Assembly: GCF_020700235.1 (NCBI RefSeq) | Contig: NZ_CP085301.1 | Span: 2,976,001-3,040,000, forward strand | Reading direction: 5' to 3' | Length of the DNA stretch: 64,000 bases | Origin: Haladaptatus pallidirubidus | GTDB taxonomy: Archaea; Halobacteriota; Halobacteria; Halobacteriales; Haladaptataceae | Shown: positions 17,962 to 27,579 of the stretch, piece after piece | Layout: the number at the start of each line of letters is the position of its first letter | How positions within the stretch are numbered: the first letter of the stretch is position 1 | The notes under the pieces: model-generated | The model's database searches: none | What the model was told of the DNA's origin: nothing | Seen by the model: the letters and a program-made list of their open reading frames with translations, nothing else | Made by a program: the position numbers and the translations under genes

Positions 17962-18671
17962 CACCGAACCTCCATTCGCATGTCGTGGACGACGAGGTAT
18001 GCGAACCGTCGTCCGGGATATTTCGCGACGACACTCGGAATCCCGTCCCCGTCGAAATCGCGGATCGTCGTCGTCGCATTTTGGCGCTCGAAGTGCCGAC
18101 GCCACGCCCCGGTCGCTTCCGTCTCGATGGCGACTCTGTATGTTCCGTTACCAAGCGTCGTCCGAGCGTGGGTGACGTTCGTCCAGACGTGCGCTGACGT
18201 GCCGGTTTTCGAGGTGACGACACGCTCCGATGCGTTGAGCTTCGCGGCACCGACCACCAACACGCCGCCATCCCTGGAGGTCGTAATCGGTGGTTGGGAG
18301 TACATCCGTGCGGAACCGTTCGTGCCGCGGACTATGCCTCCGGCGACGTATGTGACTCGTCTACTGCCACTTTTGAAGCACAGTGAATCGACTCGAACGG
18401 TTCGCACGACGCCCGATTCGTCCAGTATTCGGAGCTCCCGCTCCGCGGTCTCCAGCGTCCCTTCCGAAAACGAAATCCGACCGCGATGGACGCCGGTCGA
18501 TTCGACGGGCGAAAGAGCGCGTTCCATGTCCGTCGAAACGCGCGTTGCGTCCGCAGTCGCGGTGTTGCTATCAACGACGAGGCCCACGCTCGCCGTTAGA
18601 CCGGCCAGAGAGAGCATGACCGTCCCGAGGAGGAGCGCAACGCTGACGACGTTCGATTGGGCACGTCTCAT
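17961..18671 (-). CDS. Pilin-like exported protein next to the Tad platform
   Basis: The 236-residue protein starts MRRAQSNVVSVALLLGTVMLSLAGLTASVG, a short basic head and one hydrophobic helix (about 8-33), then a soluble domain including DGDGIP near the C-terminus. ATG 18671 overlaps the platform gene's stop as ATGA; the upstream in-frame extension lies inside that gene and was ignored. Such proteins follow TadC in haloarchaea and are thought to be part of the pilus-like structure; the exact role is unknown. Confidence 0.72.
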   Translation of the reverse strand: MRRAQSNVVSVALLLGTVMLSLAGLTASVGLVVDSNTATADATRVSTDMERALSPVESTGVHRGRISFSEGTLETAERELRILDESGVVRTVRVDSLCFKSGSRRVTYVAGGIVRGTNGSARMYSQPPITTSRDGGVLVVGAAKLNASERVVTSKTGTSAHVWTNVTHARTTLGNGTYRVAIETEATGAWRRHFERQNATTTIRDFDGDGIPSVVAKYPGRRFAYLVVHDMRMEVR

Positions 18672-20620
18672 ATCATTCCCGCCCCTGCGAAAATGAAGTA
18701 CGCAACCGCGACGAGCGCGGCCGAGTGGAGCAGTGCCTCGTAGAATCCTCGACTCGCGTATCCGGCGAACCAACCGCACGCGAGCATCGTCGTCTGCGTG
18801 ACGACGTAGAATCGGTGTCTGTCGCGCGCCGGTTGTACCGCGTTCGGGTCGAGAGCCAACCCCGCGTTCGAGTTGGAGACCGCGGATAGCTGCGAAAAGC
18901 TGTCGAGCACGTAGGCATTTACGGCAATCATGATGCCGATGATGAGAAGCGCGGTCGTCCAGCCGACCACCACGTAAACCAGCATGTTCGACCGAAGCGC
19001 CTTTTTCTGGTGGTACAATCTACCGATCTCGACCTGTAGGGTGTCGAAAACCGTCTCGGTGTCGCCGCCGACGTCTAACGTCCCAGTGACGAGACCGATA
19101 GTCTGGTCTGCCAGCGGTGTTCCGACGTTCTCGACAAATCGGGTCAGCGCATCCCGGCGCAAATCCCCGTTGCGAGTCGTGAGATTCGCGTTGAACGCGA
19201 GGTCGGTAACGTCCGACTGAAGCGCGCCTAAATCGACATCGCGTGCAACCCGGTGAACCGCCTTCGAAAACGGGCGACCTAAGCCGACGTGGGCCGACAC
19301 GGCGTGAACGAAATCCTTGATTTCGCGGTCTTTCGCGTCATCAATCCGCGATCGACGGACGGAGACGAGACCGACTGGAAGCGCGAACGCGACGTAAGAG
19401 AGCAATATCGTATCCACAAGCGCGTAATCCAGCATCCAGAGTAATCCACCGACACAGAAAATCAGTGGAACCGCCAGCACCGCGGTGTTCGCCGGATTGA
19501 CCAGTATCGTTTTGAGTAACTCACTGACCTGGGTCGAGCGGGGGTGTCTTGGAGCCGATTGGTCGGCGGGTCGCAGCGAGGACATTACGGCCGCCGCGCC
19601 AGCACCGACGACGAGGATGAACGCGCCACTGCTGTAGATGATGAGCGCCCGAACGGACAGCCAACCGAACGGTGGCGGTGCCGCAGTCGCCAACCCCGGC
19701 GAGAGGACGCTCATGACCGTTAACACGATGACCAAGAGCGCCGGGATAACCAGCAGAACGATGAACATCTCGGCAATCAGTTCGAGGAATCCTTGCGCCT
19801 GTTGACGGGTTCGGGACTGTCGATTGCTCAGCATTCGGCTCTCCATTTGAAGGTACTGTTCTAGCGCATCCGGTCCCTGTTCAGCGTGCTCTCGGAATTT
19901 GAGCAAAAATGGCGCGAGCACGTCACGTGACGGCGTATCGCGGGCGACGATTCGCAAGCCGTCCTCCACGCTTCCGGTCAGTGCGGCCTTGTTCAGCACC
20001 TTCCGGAATGCGACGGCGGTGTCGCCGTAGGACTCCTCACGATCGGCGACTTTCCGAAGCATGGCTATTTTGTCGTCGCTCCCGGACGAGAGCGCCCGAA
20101 GATATCGAACCGCACCCGGCAGTGTTCGCTCGATGTTCGACCGACGTGCGCTGGCCGACCAGCCGAGATACAGTCCGCCGAACCACACTGTCGTGCGTTT
20201 TCCGAGGGTCGCACAGACCACAGCGAGGCCGGTTGCGGCGTGTGTCCGTGGAACGTTCGGTACCCGAATCCTGTCCAGCACTGGTAGTCCGTCGTGGAAA
20301 AACGACGCCATCCCCGCGAGAACCGACTCCGGAACCGCGACCGTCACCAGAAACGCCCAGCAGAACGTGGCGAGAAAAACCGCCCACGAAAGGCCGTAGG
20401 TCCGGGAGAGAAACACGTCGAAACTGGCGTTCACGTCGGTTGCACGGTAGCGTTTCCGGTCGCGGTCGTGGCGCGTGTGGTCGGCGTGGCGCGAGAACAG
20501 CGCGTACAGTGCGCGGTCGAGAATGCCGAGGGCGTTCTTTCCAGAGTGGTCGCCGCTGGCCGGTGACTTCTGCCCCGTTTTCGTGCGCTTCGTATCGGAG
20601 GTCGGATTCATTCGTCCCAC
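18668..20620 (-). CDS. tadC: TadC/GspF-type membrane platform protein (type II/IV secretion, F subunit)
   Basis: The 650-residue membrane protein contains two GspF-like modules (about residues 145-330 and 430-600), each with the amphipathic helical domain and paired transmembrane segments, plus a membrane anchor near residue 80 and helices at the C-terminus. It is the inner-membrane platform on which a TadA/GspE ATPase drives pilin assembly. The double module length is typical of archaeal TadC. It begins a string of overlapping pilin-like genes. Its cognate ATPase is not adjacent but lies 4.4 kb upstream on the same strand, beyond two glucanase genes. ATG 20620 used; ATG 20611 is possible. 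Confidence 0.85.
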   Translation of the reverse strand: MGRMNPTSDTKRTKTGQKSPASGDHSGKNALGILDRALYALFSRHADHTRHDRDRKRYRATDVNASFDVFLSRTYGLSWAVFLATFCWAFLVTVAVPESVLAGMASFFHDGLPVLDRIRVPNVPRTHAATGLAVVCATLGKRTTVWFGGLYLGWSASARRSNIERTLPGAVRYLRALSSGSDDKIAMLRKVADREESYGDTAVAFRKVLNKAALTGSVEDGLRIVARDTPSRDVLAPFLLKFREHAEQGPDALEQYLQMESRMLSNRQSRTRQQAQGFLELIAEMFIVLLVIPALLVIVLTVMSVLSPGLATAAPPPFGWLSVRALIIYSSGAFILVVGAGAAAVMSSLRPADQSAPRHPRSTQVSELLKTILVNPANTAVLAVPLIFCVGGLLWMLDYALVDTILLSYVAFALPVGLVSVRRSRIDDAKDREIKDFVHAVSAHVGLGRPFSKAVHRVARDVDLGALQSDVTDLAFNANLTTRNGDLRRDALTRFVENVGTPLADQTIGLVTGTLDVGGDTETVFDTLQVEIGRLYHQKKALRSNMLVYVVVGWTTALLIIGIMIAVNAYVLDSFSQLSAVSNSNAGLALDPNAVQPARDRHRFYVVTQTTMLACGWFAGYASRGFYEALLHSAALVAVAYFIFAGAGMI

Positions 20621-20741
20621 CGTGCGACGATACCAATCATGCTGATATATTCGAAACGTTATATGATTTAAAATCTATGGATGTGAATCAAGCAGATAGC
20701 TGATTGTGCGCTGGAGTGGGCGGGACAAGCAGTGAGGCGGC

Positions 20742-23700
20742 TCAGTACGTCAGACTAAACCACCCTGTGTCGCTCGCCGTGCCGTCGTGTTGGTAGGTGA
20801 AGTAGTAATCGATCAGATCGCCCGAGGCGAAGTCGCCGACGACGTGGTCCGGCGTCGTTTCGAGCGTGTGGGTGTCGCCGCTCGGATTGTTCATCCGGTA
20901 GTTGTACTGCGTCCCGCCGTTGACCGTGTAGTGGATGTCCACCCAGTCCGACCCCACGTTCGAGACGAACTCGAAGCGGAGTTCGTCGGTTGCGGTGTCG
21001 CTGTCGGAGCCATCGATTCGGGTGGCGCTCTGGCTGTAATCGCCGCCGCCGGACGAGTCGGTGGTGACGCTGACCGCGTTGGACGCGCTTGACTCGTTGC
21101 CCGCGCCGTCCACGGCGGTCACGGTGAAGTCGTAGCTCGTCCCGCTGGCGAAGCCGGAGACGGTCGCGGACGTGGTACCCGCCGAAACCTGCCGGTTCTC
21201 CGCGCCATCGACGTAGACGACGTAGTGACTCACGCCGGAATCGCCGTCGCTCGCGGCGTCCCACGCGAGGTCGACCGACGAACCGGTGTGTCCCGGCGAT
21301 CGGAGGTTCGACGGTGCAGTCGGTGGCGTCGTATCGGACGAGCCGCCGTCGCCCGTGCTCGCTTCCATCGAGTTGGCGGGAACGCTCAGCGTGGTGCCAT
21401 CCGAGAAGGTCACGGTAATCGCCGAATCCTCGCCGTTGTAGGCGACGTAGGTCCTCTCGCTTCCGTCGTCGAAGGCGGCGGCGAGTGGATAGCCCGCCGT
21501 CACCGACGGGTCGGGGTTCCCCATGGCATCGATGTTGTAAATCCAGTGGTAGGTGTGGGCTTTCGTCTCACCGGCCTCCGGCGTGTAGGTGCTTTTCGCG
21601 GCTTGGAACATGTTCTTGGCGTCGGTCACGTCCGAGAACGCTCGGTAGTTCCACATGATGTCCGCCCAGTAGTCCCAGTCGCCGCCGTTGTTGTCGTTCG
21701 CCACCGCTTCGCTGTAGTTGCGCTCGGCCAACTGGGAGTCCCAGCCGAGGTACAGCGAATGACCGCCGAACGGGAGGTAGTTGATGCCGTGAATCGCCTC
21801 GGCGTCCGCCGAGAACCACGTCGCGTAGGCGTACTTGATACCCCACACGATGCCCGCGGTGTCGTGGCTCCACCCGTCCGGATGATTCTGGTCGTCCACG
21901 TCGAACCAGTACTCCCGGGCGGAACACACTTCGTGCGTGTAGAGGTACGCCGCCCAGTTCAGCATCTCGTCGTTACCCGTGAAGACCGCCCACTGCACCA
22001 TCGCGCCGTAGGCGTGAATCGCCTCCGAAGACGACTCTTGGTCGTTCCCGCCCGCGAACTCCGCGGTACCGGCAGCCCACGAGTGACCGCCGAACGGGCT
22101 GAAGTTCCGCAGGAAGGGGAACGAATCGGCGGGATTGTCGGCGGGTTCCCGCGTATTCGCTCGGTTCGGTCGCTCCCAGTTCGCGTAGTCGCGGATGAGC
22201 AGGTCTATCATGCCGCCCCAGTTGCCGTCACCGGCCCACGACTCGTCGTTGCGCGCCAGTTCGGCGGCCCCGCGAACGAAGTAGCCGTAGTGGAAGTGGT
22301 GGTCGTTGAGTTCACCCGCCGCGCCGTAGGAGTCCGGATAGCCGATGAGCGTTCCCCACTGGTCGTTGTAGTAGAAGAGGTCTTGACTCTCGCCGCTGTC
22401 GGCGGTCAGCCAGTTCTCCAGTTCCGACCGGATGGCCCCGTGCAGGGCGTCTCGTTTGCTCGTGTTGCCGACCTGGTCGGCGATGGGTGCCGCCTCGGCC
22501 ATCCGCCCGTAATCCTTGCCCGTCCAGTAGGTGCCGCTCCCCTGCCCGTTGTCGTAGCCCGCCGACACGTCGCTGACGTAACTCGACAGTTCCGACCGAT
22601 TGTAGGTGCCTTGGTCGGGCAAAAACGGAAGCACGCCGCGGAAGGGGTGCGTCGTGGTGAACGACGACCCGCTCACCGTCCGCATCGTTCCGCGCGGACA
22701 CTCGTAGGTGTAACCCAGCGTCGAACGGGAGAGGTACTTGTGCTGGTGGGGATACAGGCCCGTGAGAGTGCCGCCAGTCGCGCTCTCCGGTTTGTTGTCC
22801 GTGTTGAACGAGTAAGTCGTGCGCACCTCGCCAGCGGCTTGGTCGTAGGTCGGACTGACGCGGGTCGCGTCGCCAGCGCCCGTGTCAGTGATGAAGTTGT
22901 ACGCGTACGTCTCGAACGTATCGAGCGTCGAGGACGTGCCGTCGGGGAGGACTGCAATCGTCACGTAGCCGCCGGAGAGACCGTTGGTCAGCGTGGCCGA
23001 CCCGACGCCCGACCAGTCATCGCCCGACGGCGCGAACAGTCCGTAGTGGTTATCCTCGTGGGTCAGTCCGAGGACGTTCCTCCGGTCGTCCCAGACGGTC
23101 GGTGCCGTCTGGAATCCGAGTTCGGCACCGCCGCCCTCGAACTCGCAGAAGATGTACGGCGAGCCTTTCGTCAGCGACGCTGTGAGTGTCGTCGCGGTTC
23201 CAGCACCCCACTTCAGCGTCACCGACCAGTCGCTGTGCCCATCGACTCGCGTGTCCGCGAACGTGGTCGCGGTGTGGCCGAGCGTGAAGTCGCGCTCGAC
23301 GTTCATCTTCGCGTCCTCGTTGGGATAGTTCCACGTCGTCGGATGGCCGACCCGAAGACCGGTGTCGTTCGCCAGCGCGAAGCCGGGGTGGAAAAACAGA
23401 TTCTCCGAGTAGACGGTCACGAGCGCCGACGACCACCAGTCGTTGGACGGGATCGGCGCTCGGACGTTGCTCGTCGTGTACAGCGTCGCTGGCGGTTCGC
23501 CCTCGCCCGAGGGTTTCTCGTGGGTGTAGCTCCCGTTGCCGACGCCGTGGACTCCGCTCGCCGCCGCGGTCGGTTCCGGAATCGACGCGAGGCCTACCAA
23601 TCCCGCCGCACCGAACGCCCCGAAATAAGAGCGCCGCGACAGCGATAGCGCGTCGGACGATCCGGGTGATTCCTGTGACTCGTGCGGTTCGTCTGAGTTG

Positions 23701-23750
23701 CTCGCTCGATTTTGCGGGTTGGTACCGGCTCCGTCAGTGTGTTCAGCCAT
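20742..23750 (-). CDS. Secreted GH81 endo-beta-1,3-glucanase with fibronectin III and C-terminal glucan-binding domain
   Basis: The 1002-residue protein starts with a Tat signal (SRRSYFGAFGAAGLVG near residue 40), then a GH81 catalytic region (about 70-730) with NDWWSSALVTVYSENLFFHP early on, the family's Glu pair in ESSSE (near residue 568), and SHDTAGIVWGIKYAYATWF. A fibronectin type III domain (about 785-870, PSNLRSPGHTGSSVDLAWDAASDG) and a terminal beta-domain resembling beta-1,3-glucan binding modules (CBM56-like, about 890-1002) follow. GH81 enzymes cut laminarin or curdlan-like glucans outside the cell. It pairs with the GH16 gene upstream on the same strand, 138 bp away. A long open frame on the opposite strand is its shadow. 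Confidence 0.92.
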   Translation of the reverse strand: MAEHTDGAGTNPQNRASNSDEPHESQESPGSSDALSLSRRSYFGAFGAAGLVGLASIPEPTAAASGVHGVGNGSYTHEKPSGEGEPPATLYTTSNVRAPIPSNDWWSSALVTVYSENLFFHPGFALANDTGLRVGHPTTWNYPNEDAKMNVERDFTLGHTATTFADTRVDGHSDWSVTLKWGAGTATTLTASLTKGSPYIFCEFEGGGAELGFQTAPTVWDDRRNVLGLTHEDNHYGLFAPSGDDWSGVGSATLTNGLSGGYVTIAVLPDGTSSTLDTFETYAYNFITDTGAGDATRVSPTYDQAAGEVRTTYSFNTDNKPESATGGTLTGLYPHQHKYLSRSTLGYTYECPRGTMRTVSGSSFTTTHPFRGVLPFLPDQGTYNRSELSSYVSDVSAGYDNGQGSGTYWTGKDYGRMAEAAPIADQVGNTSKRDALHGAIRSELENWLTADSGESQDLFYYNDQWGTLIGYPDSYGAAGELNDHHFHYGYFVRGAAELARNDESWAGDGNWGGMIDLLIRDYANWERPNRANTREPADNPADSFPFLRNFSPFGGHSWAAGTAEFAGGNDQESSSEAIHAYGAMVQWAVFTGNDEMLNWAAYLYTHEVCSAREYWFDVDDQNHPDGWSHDTAGIVWGIKYAYATWFSADAEAIHGINYLPFGGHSLYLGWDSQLAERNYSEAVANDNNGGDWDYWADIMWNYRAFSDVTDAKNMFQAAKSTYTPEAGETKAHTYHWIYNIDAMGNPDPSVTAGYPLAAAFDDGSERTYVAYNGEDSAITVTFSDGTTLSVPANSMEASTGDGGSSDTTPPTAPSNLRSPGHTGSSVDLAWDAASDGDSGVSHYVVYVDGAENRQVSAGTTSATVSGFASGTSYDFTVTAVDGAGNESSASNAVSVTTDSSGGGDYSQSATRIDGSDSDTATDELRFEFVSNVGSDWVDIHYTVNGGTQYNYRMNNPSGDTHTLETTPDHVVGDFASGDLIDYYFTYQHDGTASDTGWFSLTY

Positions 23751-23888
23751 GATTACAACCTCGTAATATTATTCCATTATTTAAGAGTATAAAATTTACT
23801 ACTAGAATAATAAATGTATATTTGCCTTCGGATGGGGACGGAACTCCTCGCGCACGGTGGGAGGAGTCGAGCGAAGTCGGTGCTCGAC

Positions 23889-24770
23889 TTACACCCAGTC
23901 GTACACTCTGATGTAGTCCACCTCCATCCGTTGTGGGAACTGCGTGCTGGCGTCCGGGTAACCGGGCCAGTCACCACCAACGGCGACGTTCAGCAGGAAG
24001 AAGAACGGGCCGTCATCGAATACCCAATCGTAGCCGGATGCCTGCACGTCGTACAGGGTGATGGTGAAGTAGTGTTGGCCGTCTACGAAGAATTTCACGG
24101 CGTCGGGGTACCACGTGAGTTGGAAGAGATGGTACGTGTCAGAGAACGACCCGTTGAGGCTGTAGGAACCACTGAAACTGTTCCCACCGGAGTAGCCGGG
24201 ACCGTGGACAGTTCCGTGGACGGTGCTGGGGTCGCTCCCAATGAGTTCCATGATGTCGATTTCACCGCAGTCAGGCCAGTCGACCGACCCGATGTCGGCA
24301 CCGAGCATCCAAATGGCGGGCCAGATGCCCTGCCCTTGAGGAAGTCGGGCGCGAACGTCCACGCGACCGTACTGCTTTTCGTACTTCCCTTGGGTGGTCA
24401 TGCGCGCGGAGGTGTAATCATACCCTGCGACCTGTTCTTCGCGGGCCTCGATGACGAGATGGTTGTTCTCGAGCCACGCATTGTCCCGCTGGTAGTATTG
24501 GCTTTCGTTGTTGCCCCATCCACCGTTGTTGCCGATTTCGAAGTTCCATGTGGACTCGTCAATGTAGCCCGCGTCGAACTCCTCTCGCCAACTGAGTGTC
24601 CAATCGTTCCCGTCGAACGCCGTGGTGTGAATCGGTGCCGAGTCGGCGCTCACAGTGGCGCTGGCGAGCGAGCCGCCAAGCGTGACTCCTGTAGCACTCA
24701 GAAAATGTCTGCGATTGATTCGTTTATCGGTCGGAACCTCGTTCGTCTGTTCGAGTGAATCGTCGGTCAT
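23889..24770 (-). CDS. Secreted GH16 beta-glucanase (laminarinase type)
   Basis: The 293-residue enzyme has a Tat signal (NRRHFLSATGVTLGGSLASA, residues 19-38) and a GH16 jelly-roll domain with the active-site signature GEIDIMEL: nucleophile Glu170, Asp172 and acid/base Glu175. The preceding WPAIWMLG and the final EVDYIRVYDWV are typical of bacterial and archaeal laminarinases. I chose ATG 24770 because GGAG lies 9 bases before it; ATG 24794 and a TTG at 24851 are longer options. With the GH81 enzyme it gives two endo-acting beta-1,3-glucanases with different folds, a usual pairing for glucan degradation. Confidence 0.92.
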   Translation of the reverse strand: MTDDSLEQTNEVPTDKRINRRHFLSATGVTLGGSLASATVSADSAPIHTTAFDGNDWTLSWREEFDAGYIDESTWNFEIGNNGGWGNNESQYYQRDNAWLENNHLVIEAREEQVAGYDYTSARMTTQGKYEKQYGRVDVRARLPQGQGIWPAIWMLGADIGSVDWPDCGEIDIMELIGSDPSTVHGTVHGPGYSGGNSFSGSYSLNGSFSDTYHLFQLTWYPDAVKFFVDGQHYFTITLYDVQASGYDWVFDDGPFFFLLNVAVGGDWPGYPDASTQFPQRMEVDYIRVYDWV

Positions 24771-24978
24771 TGGTTTATACTCCGTCGGAGCCATCGGTTG
24801 TCCCGTTCTCCATCGGGGGAACTCCGTGATGGTTGCCGACAGAACCAACAACTATACAAGAAAATTTAATTTTTACTTCTAGCGTAATTAATATATCCTA
24901 CGAAACAACGTCACCATCGCAATCGGATGGTTCTCACGTTGAACGACATCACATCTGGGATTCTCGGCTGAACGAAGT

Positions 24979-27186
24979 TTAGCCCCGTACCTTCCGCGAA
25001 ACCCGCTCCACCGTCGCCGCCTCGTTGTTCTGTAAGTCGGCGAGGAACGAGAACAGTTCCTCGAAATTCGTCATTCCCTTGCGTTCCAAATACTGTATGT
25101 AGCCGTGTTTGCGGTGGAAATCGCCCTCGACTTCCTCGACACTTCTGTCCGTACGGTCGGCGAGACGGTGGAAAAATCGGAAGCCGATTTTGCGTTCGTC
25201 GTCGCCGAGTTGCGGATGGTCGTAATCAGTCTGGAATGTGCCGTCGTGGTCGCGCCACGCGACCGTATTCCAGTGAATCGTCGTCCCGTCCTTGCGAATC
25301 GTGCCACAGCGACCGTCCAACTCGGCGAACTCGGTTTTGCTTACCAACTCCACGATTTCACCGACATACCGGTTGCCATCGACGTATCGCGGAAAGACGA
25401 CAAGGTCGATTTCGCGGAGGAGATAGGCCGGAAGGCCCTGTTCCACGACGCGGTTGACCAGTTTTTCGATGTTTTCGGCGTGCGTCGTGCCGATCAGGCC
25501 GTGGCCCGTGTTTAACGATTCTGCAAACGTCTGGAACGATGCAGGCGTGTTGATTTCCGCAATGACCTCCACGTCCGGATTGAGGTAGTTACATTCGGTC
25601 ATCAAATCGGCCATCGTCACGCGCTTATATTCGCTCTCGTGGTCGCGGGTCGTGAGCGAGATGCCGGTTTCGTGTGGTAGTCGAACCTCGCGCGACCCCT
25701 CGTCGATGCTGATTGGGCGGTCGCGGTATGGGATGAACGGCATGTGTGCGTTCATCAGCGTCGTCTTCCCGACGCCAGTCTGCCCCGAAAACAGCGCGAC
25801 GCCGTGGTGTTCGTACAACTGCCAGAGCAGGGTGACGATTTCGGTGGAGATGCTTCCACTGTCGAGTAAATCGACAGGTGTCATCGTGTCCGGGGCCTGC
25901 TTTCGAATCGAGATATGCGGGCCACCTTCCGAAATAACCGGGAGGGCAACCGCACAGCGAATCGTTTCCTCGTCGGCCACGCCGTCGGGAGAGAGGTTCA
26001 CCTTCGCGCTCGGACTGCTGGCGTTGAGTTCGACGCCGTCCGAGGCGGCCATCTGGGTGACGACGTTGACGAACGCCGATTCGTCTTCGAACGCGAGATT
26101 GGTCGGAATGCGCTCGCCGTGGCCGATTGCGCGACTGCGTGGAACCACCTTGATGCGCTCGCCGACGCGATTAGCTTCGATGTCCTCCAGCAATCCGTCT
26201 CGAATAGGTATCGTCAACTTGCCGTGGCCGACGTAGTCCCGCAGGACGTAGTACACCAAATCCGAGAGTCTATCGTCGGAAAACCGGTGGTCAACCGGCG
26301 GAATGGCGAGGTCGTACTCCGCCAGCGCGGTTCGCACGCGATACCGAACCGCGTCGAGCCATGCCCGCGTGTTTCTGGCCGTGAGACGCCGGGAGAGAAA
26401 CTGTCGCGCGCGTTCACGGACAAACGAAGCACGGTCGTCCACCACGCCGCCGACGTTCGTCTCCCAAATTCGCTCTTTGCACTCCTCGATGAGTCGGTCG
26501 TCGCCCGGCAGGAGATTCGGTTCGAGGACGGCGTACTTCGTCGCGAAGGAGTCGGTGCCGAGCAGATGTTCCTGATAGACGACGACCGGAATTCGAAATT
26601 CGCCGAATGCGACGGTGTGCGTCTCCACGCGCTCGCTGGCGAATCGATCGAGATAGTCGGCGTTCGCCGAGAGGTCGGTGTCCGCGGGCGCGTAGTTTTC
26701 GGTGTGGACGACGAGGTGGTCGCTCGCGGCGTCGGCGACTTCGATGTGGTCGTCCAGCGCGAGGGGGGTCAATTTTCCGAGGCAGAGCAGTTCGGCCAGC
26801 GCGTGGTACTCGACGCGCCGCCGACCGGCCCCCGAGAGGTCGGTCAGTCGGTCGATAGCCCGCCGGTATTTCGGGTCGAACCCCCGCTCGACGCACTCGA
26901 TTGCGCCTTCGCGCGTCAGCGGCCTGCGGAGGTTCGCGGTGGCGAAATGCTCCCGAATCTTGACGAGCGCGCGTTCGTCGTTCGCGCCGAGTTCGGGGCT
27001 TCGAACGTCGTAGCGAAAGCCATCGTCGGTTTCCCGAATCGTGGCGACGACGCCGGGATGGAGTTCGCGCTGGTCACGCACGTCGGGGGCGTACCATGCG
27101 TCGGAGTCGTCTGGTGGAATCGGCGGTGGAACTGCTTCTGGGGTGTCGCAGTCGGTAGTAGTGTGAAGCGAACGCGCATCGGCCAT
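24979..27186 (-). CDS. tadA: TadA/VirB11-type secretion and pilus-assembly ATPase
   Basis: The 735-residue cytoplasmic hexameric ATPase has the Walker A motif GQTGVGKTTL near residue 466, the Asp/His box region (IAEINTPASFQTFAESLNTGHGLIGTTHAEN near 545) and a long N-terminal domain (1-280) typical of archaeal T4P/Tad ATPases. It powers pilin insertion through the TadC-like platform encoded 4.4 kb downstream on the same strand. ATG 27186 was chosen (a TTG two codons earlier is unlikely). A TATA-like ATTTAAA lies 25-31 bp upstream, as expected for a leaderless haloarchaeal transcript. Its separation from tadC by two glycoside hydrolase genes is unusual. Confidence 0.88.
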   Translation of the reverse strand: MADARSLHTTTDCDTPEAVPPPIPPDDSDAWYAPDVRDQRELHPGVVATIRETDDGFRYDVRSPELGANDERALVKIREHFATANLRRPLTREGAIECVERGFDPKYRRAIDRLTDLSGAGRRRVEYHALAELLCLGKLTPLALDDHIEVADAASDHLVVHTENYAPADTDLSANADYLDRFASERVETHTVAFGEFRIPVVVYQEHLLGTDSFATKYAVLEPNLLPGDDRLIEECKERIWETNVGGVVDDRASFVRERARQFLSRRLTARNTRAWLDAVRYRVRTALAEYDLAIPPVDHRFSDDRLSDLVYYVLRDYVGHGKLTIPIRDGLLEDIEANRVGERIKVVPRSRAIGHGERIPTNLAFEDESAFVNVVTQMAASDGVELNASSPSAKVNLSPDGVADEETIRCAVALPVISEGGPHISIRKQAPDTMTPVDLLDSGSISTEIVTLLWQLYEHHGVALFSGQTGVGKTTLMNAHMPFIPYRDRPISIDEGSREVRLPHETGISLTTRDHESEYKRVTMADLMTECNYLNPDVEVIAEINTPASFQTFAESLNTGHGLIGTTHAENIEKLVNRVVEQGLPAYLLREIDLVVFPRYVDGNRYVGEIVELVSKTEFAELDGRCGTIRKDGTTIHWNTVAWRDHDGTFQTDYDHPQLGDDERKIGFRFFHRLADRTDRSVEEVEGDFHRKHGYIQYLERKGMTNFEELFSFLADLQNNEAATVERVSRKVRG

Positions 27187-27210
27187 GAACAAATCTGGTT
27201 CGCTTTTCTA

Positions 27211-27217
27211 ATTTAAA
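27211..27217 (-). promoter_or_regulatory. Candidate TATA box of the tadA transcript
   Basis: TTTAAAT on the minus strand is centred about 28 bp before ATG 27186, inside a generally AT-rich region. The spacing suits a leaderless mRNA. Confidence 0.45.
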
Positions 27218-27420
27218 CCTTTACAAATAAGTTATATTATATGATTTTGTATGGGGGTATGTGGATATACTCAAAACACCCGACAATGCAATCGCACAGC
27301 GAATCGTCTTCTTTCGGCCATGCTGTCGCCTGAATGGGCCTTTTATCTCCCATTCTTCATGAATAATGATATCTTAAGAGAATTATAACGTATTTCTATG
27401 AGACGGTATTTTCGATTATT

Positions 27421-27546
27421 ATGACATGCCGCCGGGCAGGAGTTATTGCAGGTGTCCTAGTCCTAACAGTTGGATCCAATATCACGCGAACATCTACCGA
27501 TGGTCAATGGCTGACGGAAACACCGATACCAATTAGGAAGCACTAA
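27421..27546 (+). CDS. Possible small exported or membrane peptide (41 aa), uncertain
   Basis: ATG 27421 opens a 41-residue frame starting MTCRRAGVIAGVLVLTVG and ending TPIPIRKH. Residues 6-18 are a short hydrophobic helix after a basic head, like a signal or anchor, with a Thr/Ser-rich tail. A TTATAA at 27383-27388 lies 33-38 bp upstream. No homologue is recognised and the G+C content is lower than in flanking genes, so this may be chance or a relic. Confidence 0.25.
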   Translation: MTCRRAGVIAGVLVLTVGSNITRTSTDGQWLTETPIPIRKH

Positions 27547-27579
27547 TTCTGTATCTTTGGAGTAGAGAGACGTATCCCG

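Larger units (their letters stand above)
27187..27579. other. AT-rich intergenic region between tadA and the M20 amidohydrolase
   Basis: The 393 bp is markedly AT-rich compared with the flanks. It contains the tadA promoter candidate and a possible 41-codon plus-strand ORF (27421-27546). I see no repeat, tRNA or recognisable gene fragment otherwise. Confidence 0.5.

Noticed and set aside
21225..23648. Very long plus-strand open frame (about 800 codons)
   Set aside because: It is the exact antisense of the GH81 gene; the translation is rich in Arg/Val/Gly with no domain, as expected from G+C-rich coding DNA.
25915..27216. Plus-strand frame of about 430 codons
   Set aside because: It is antisense to the TadA ATPase, which has full family motifs.
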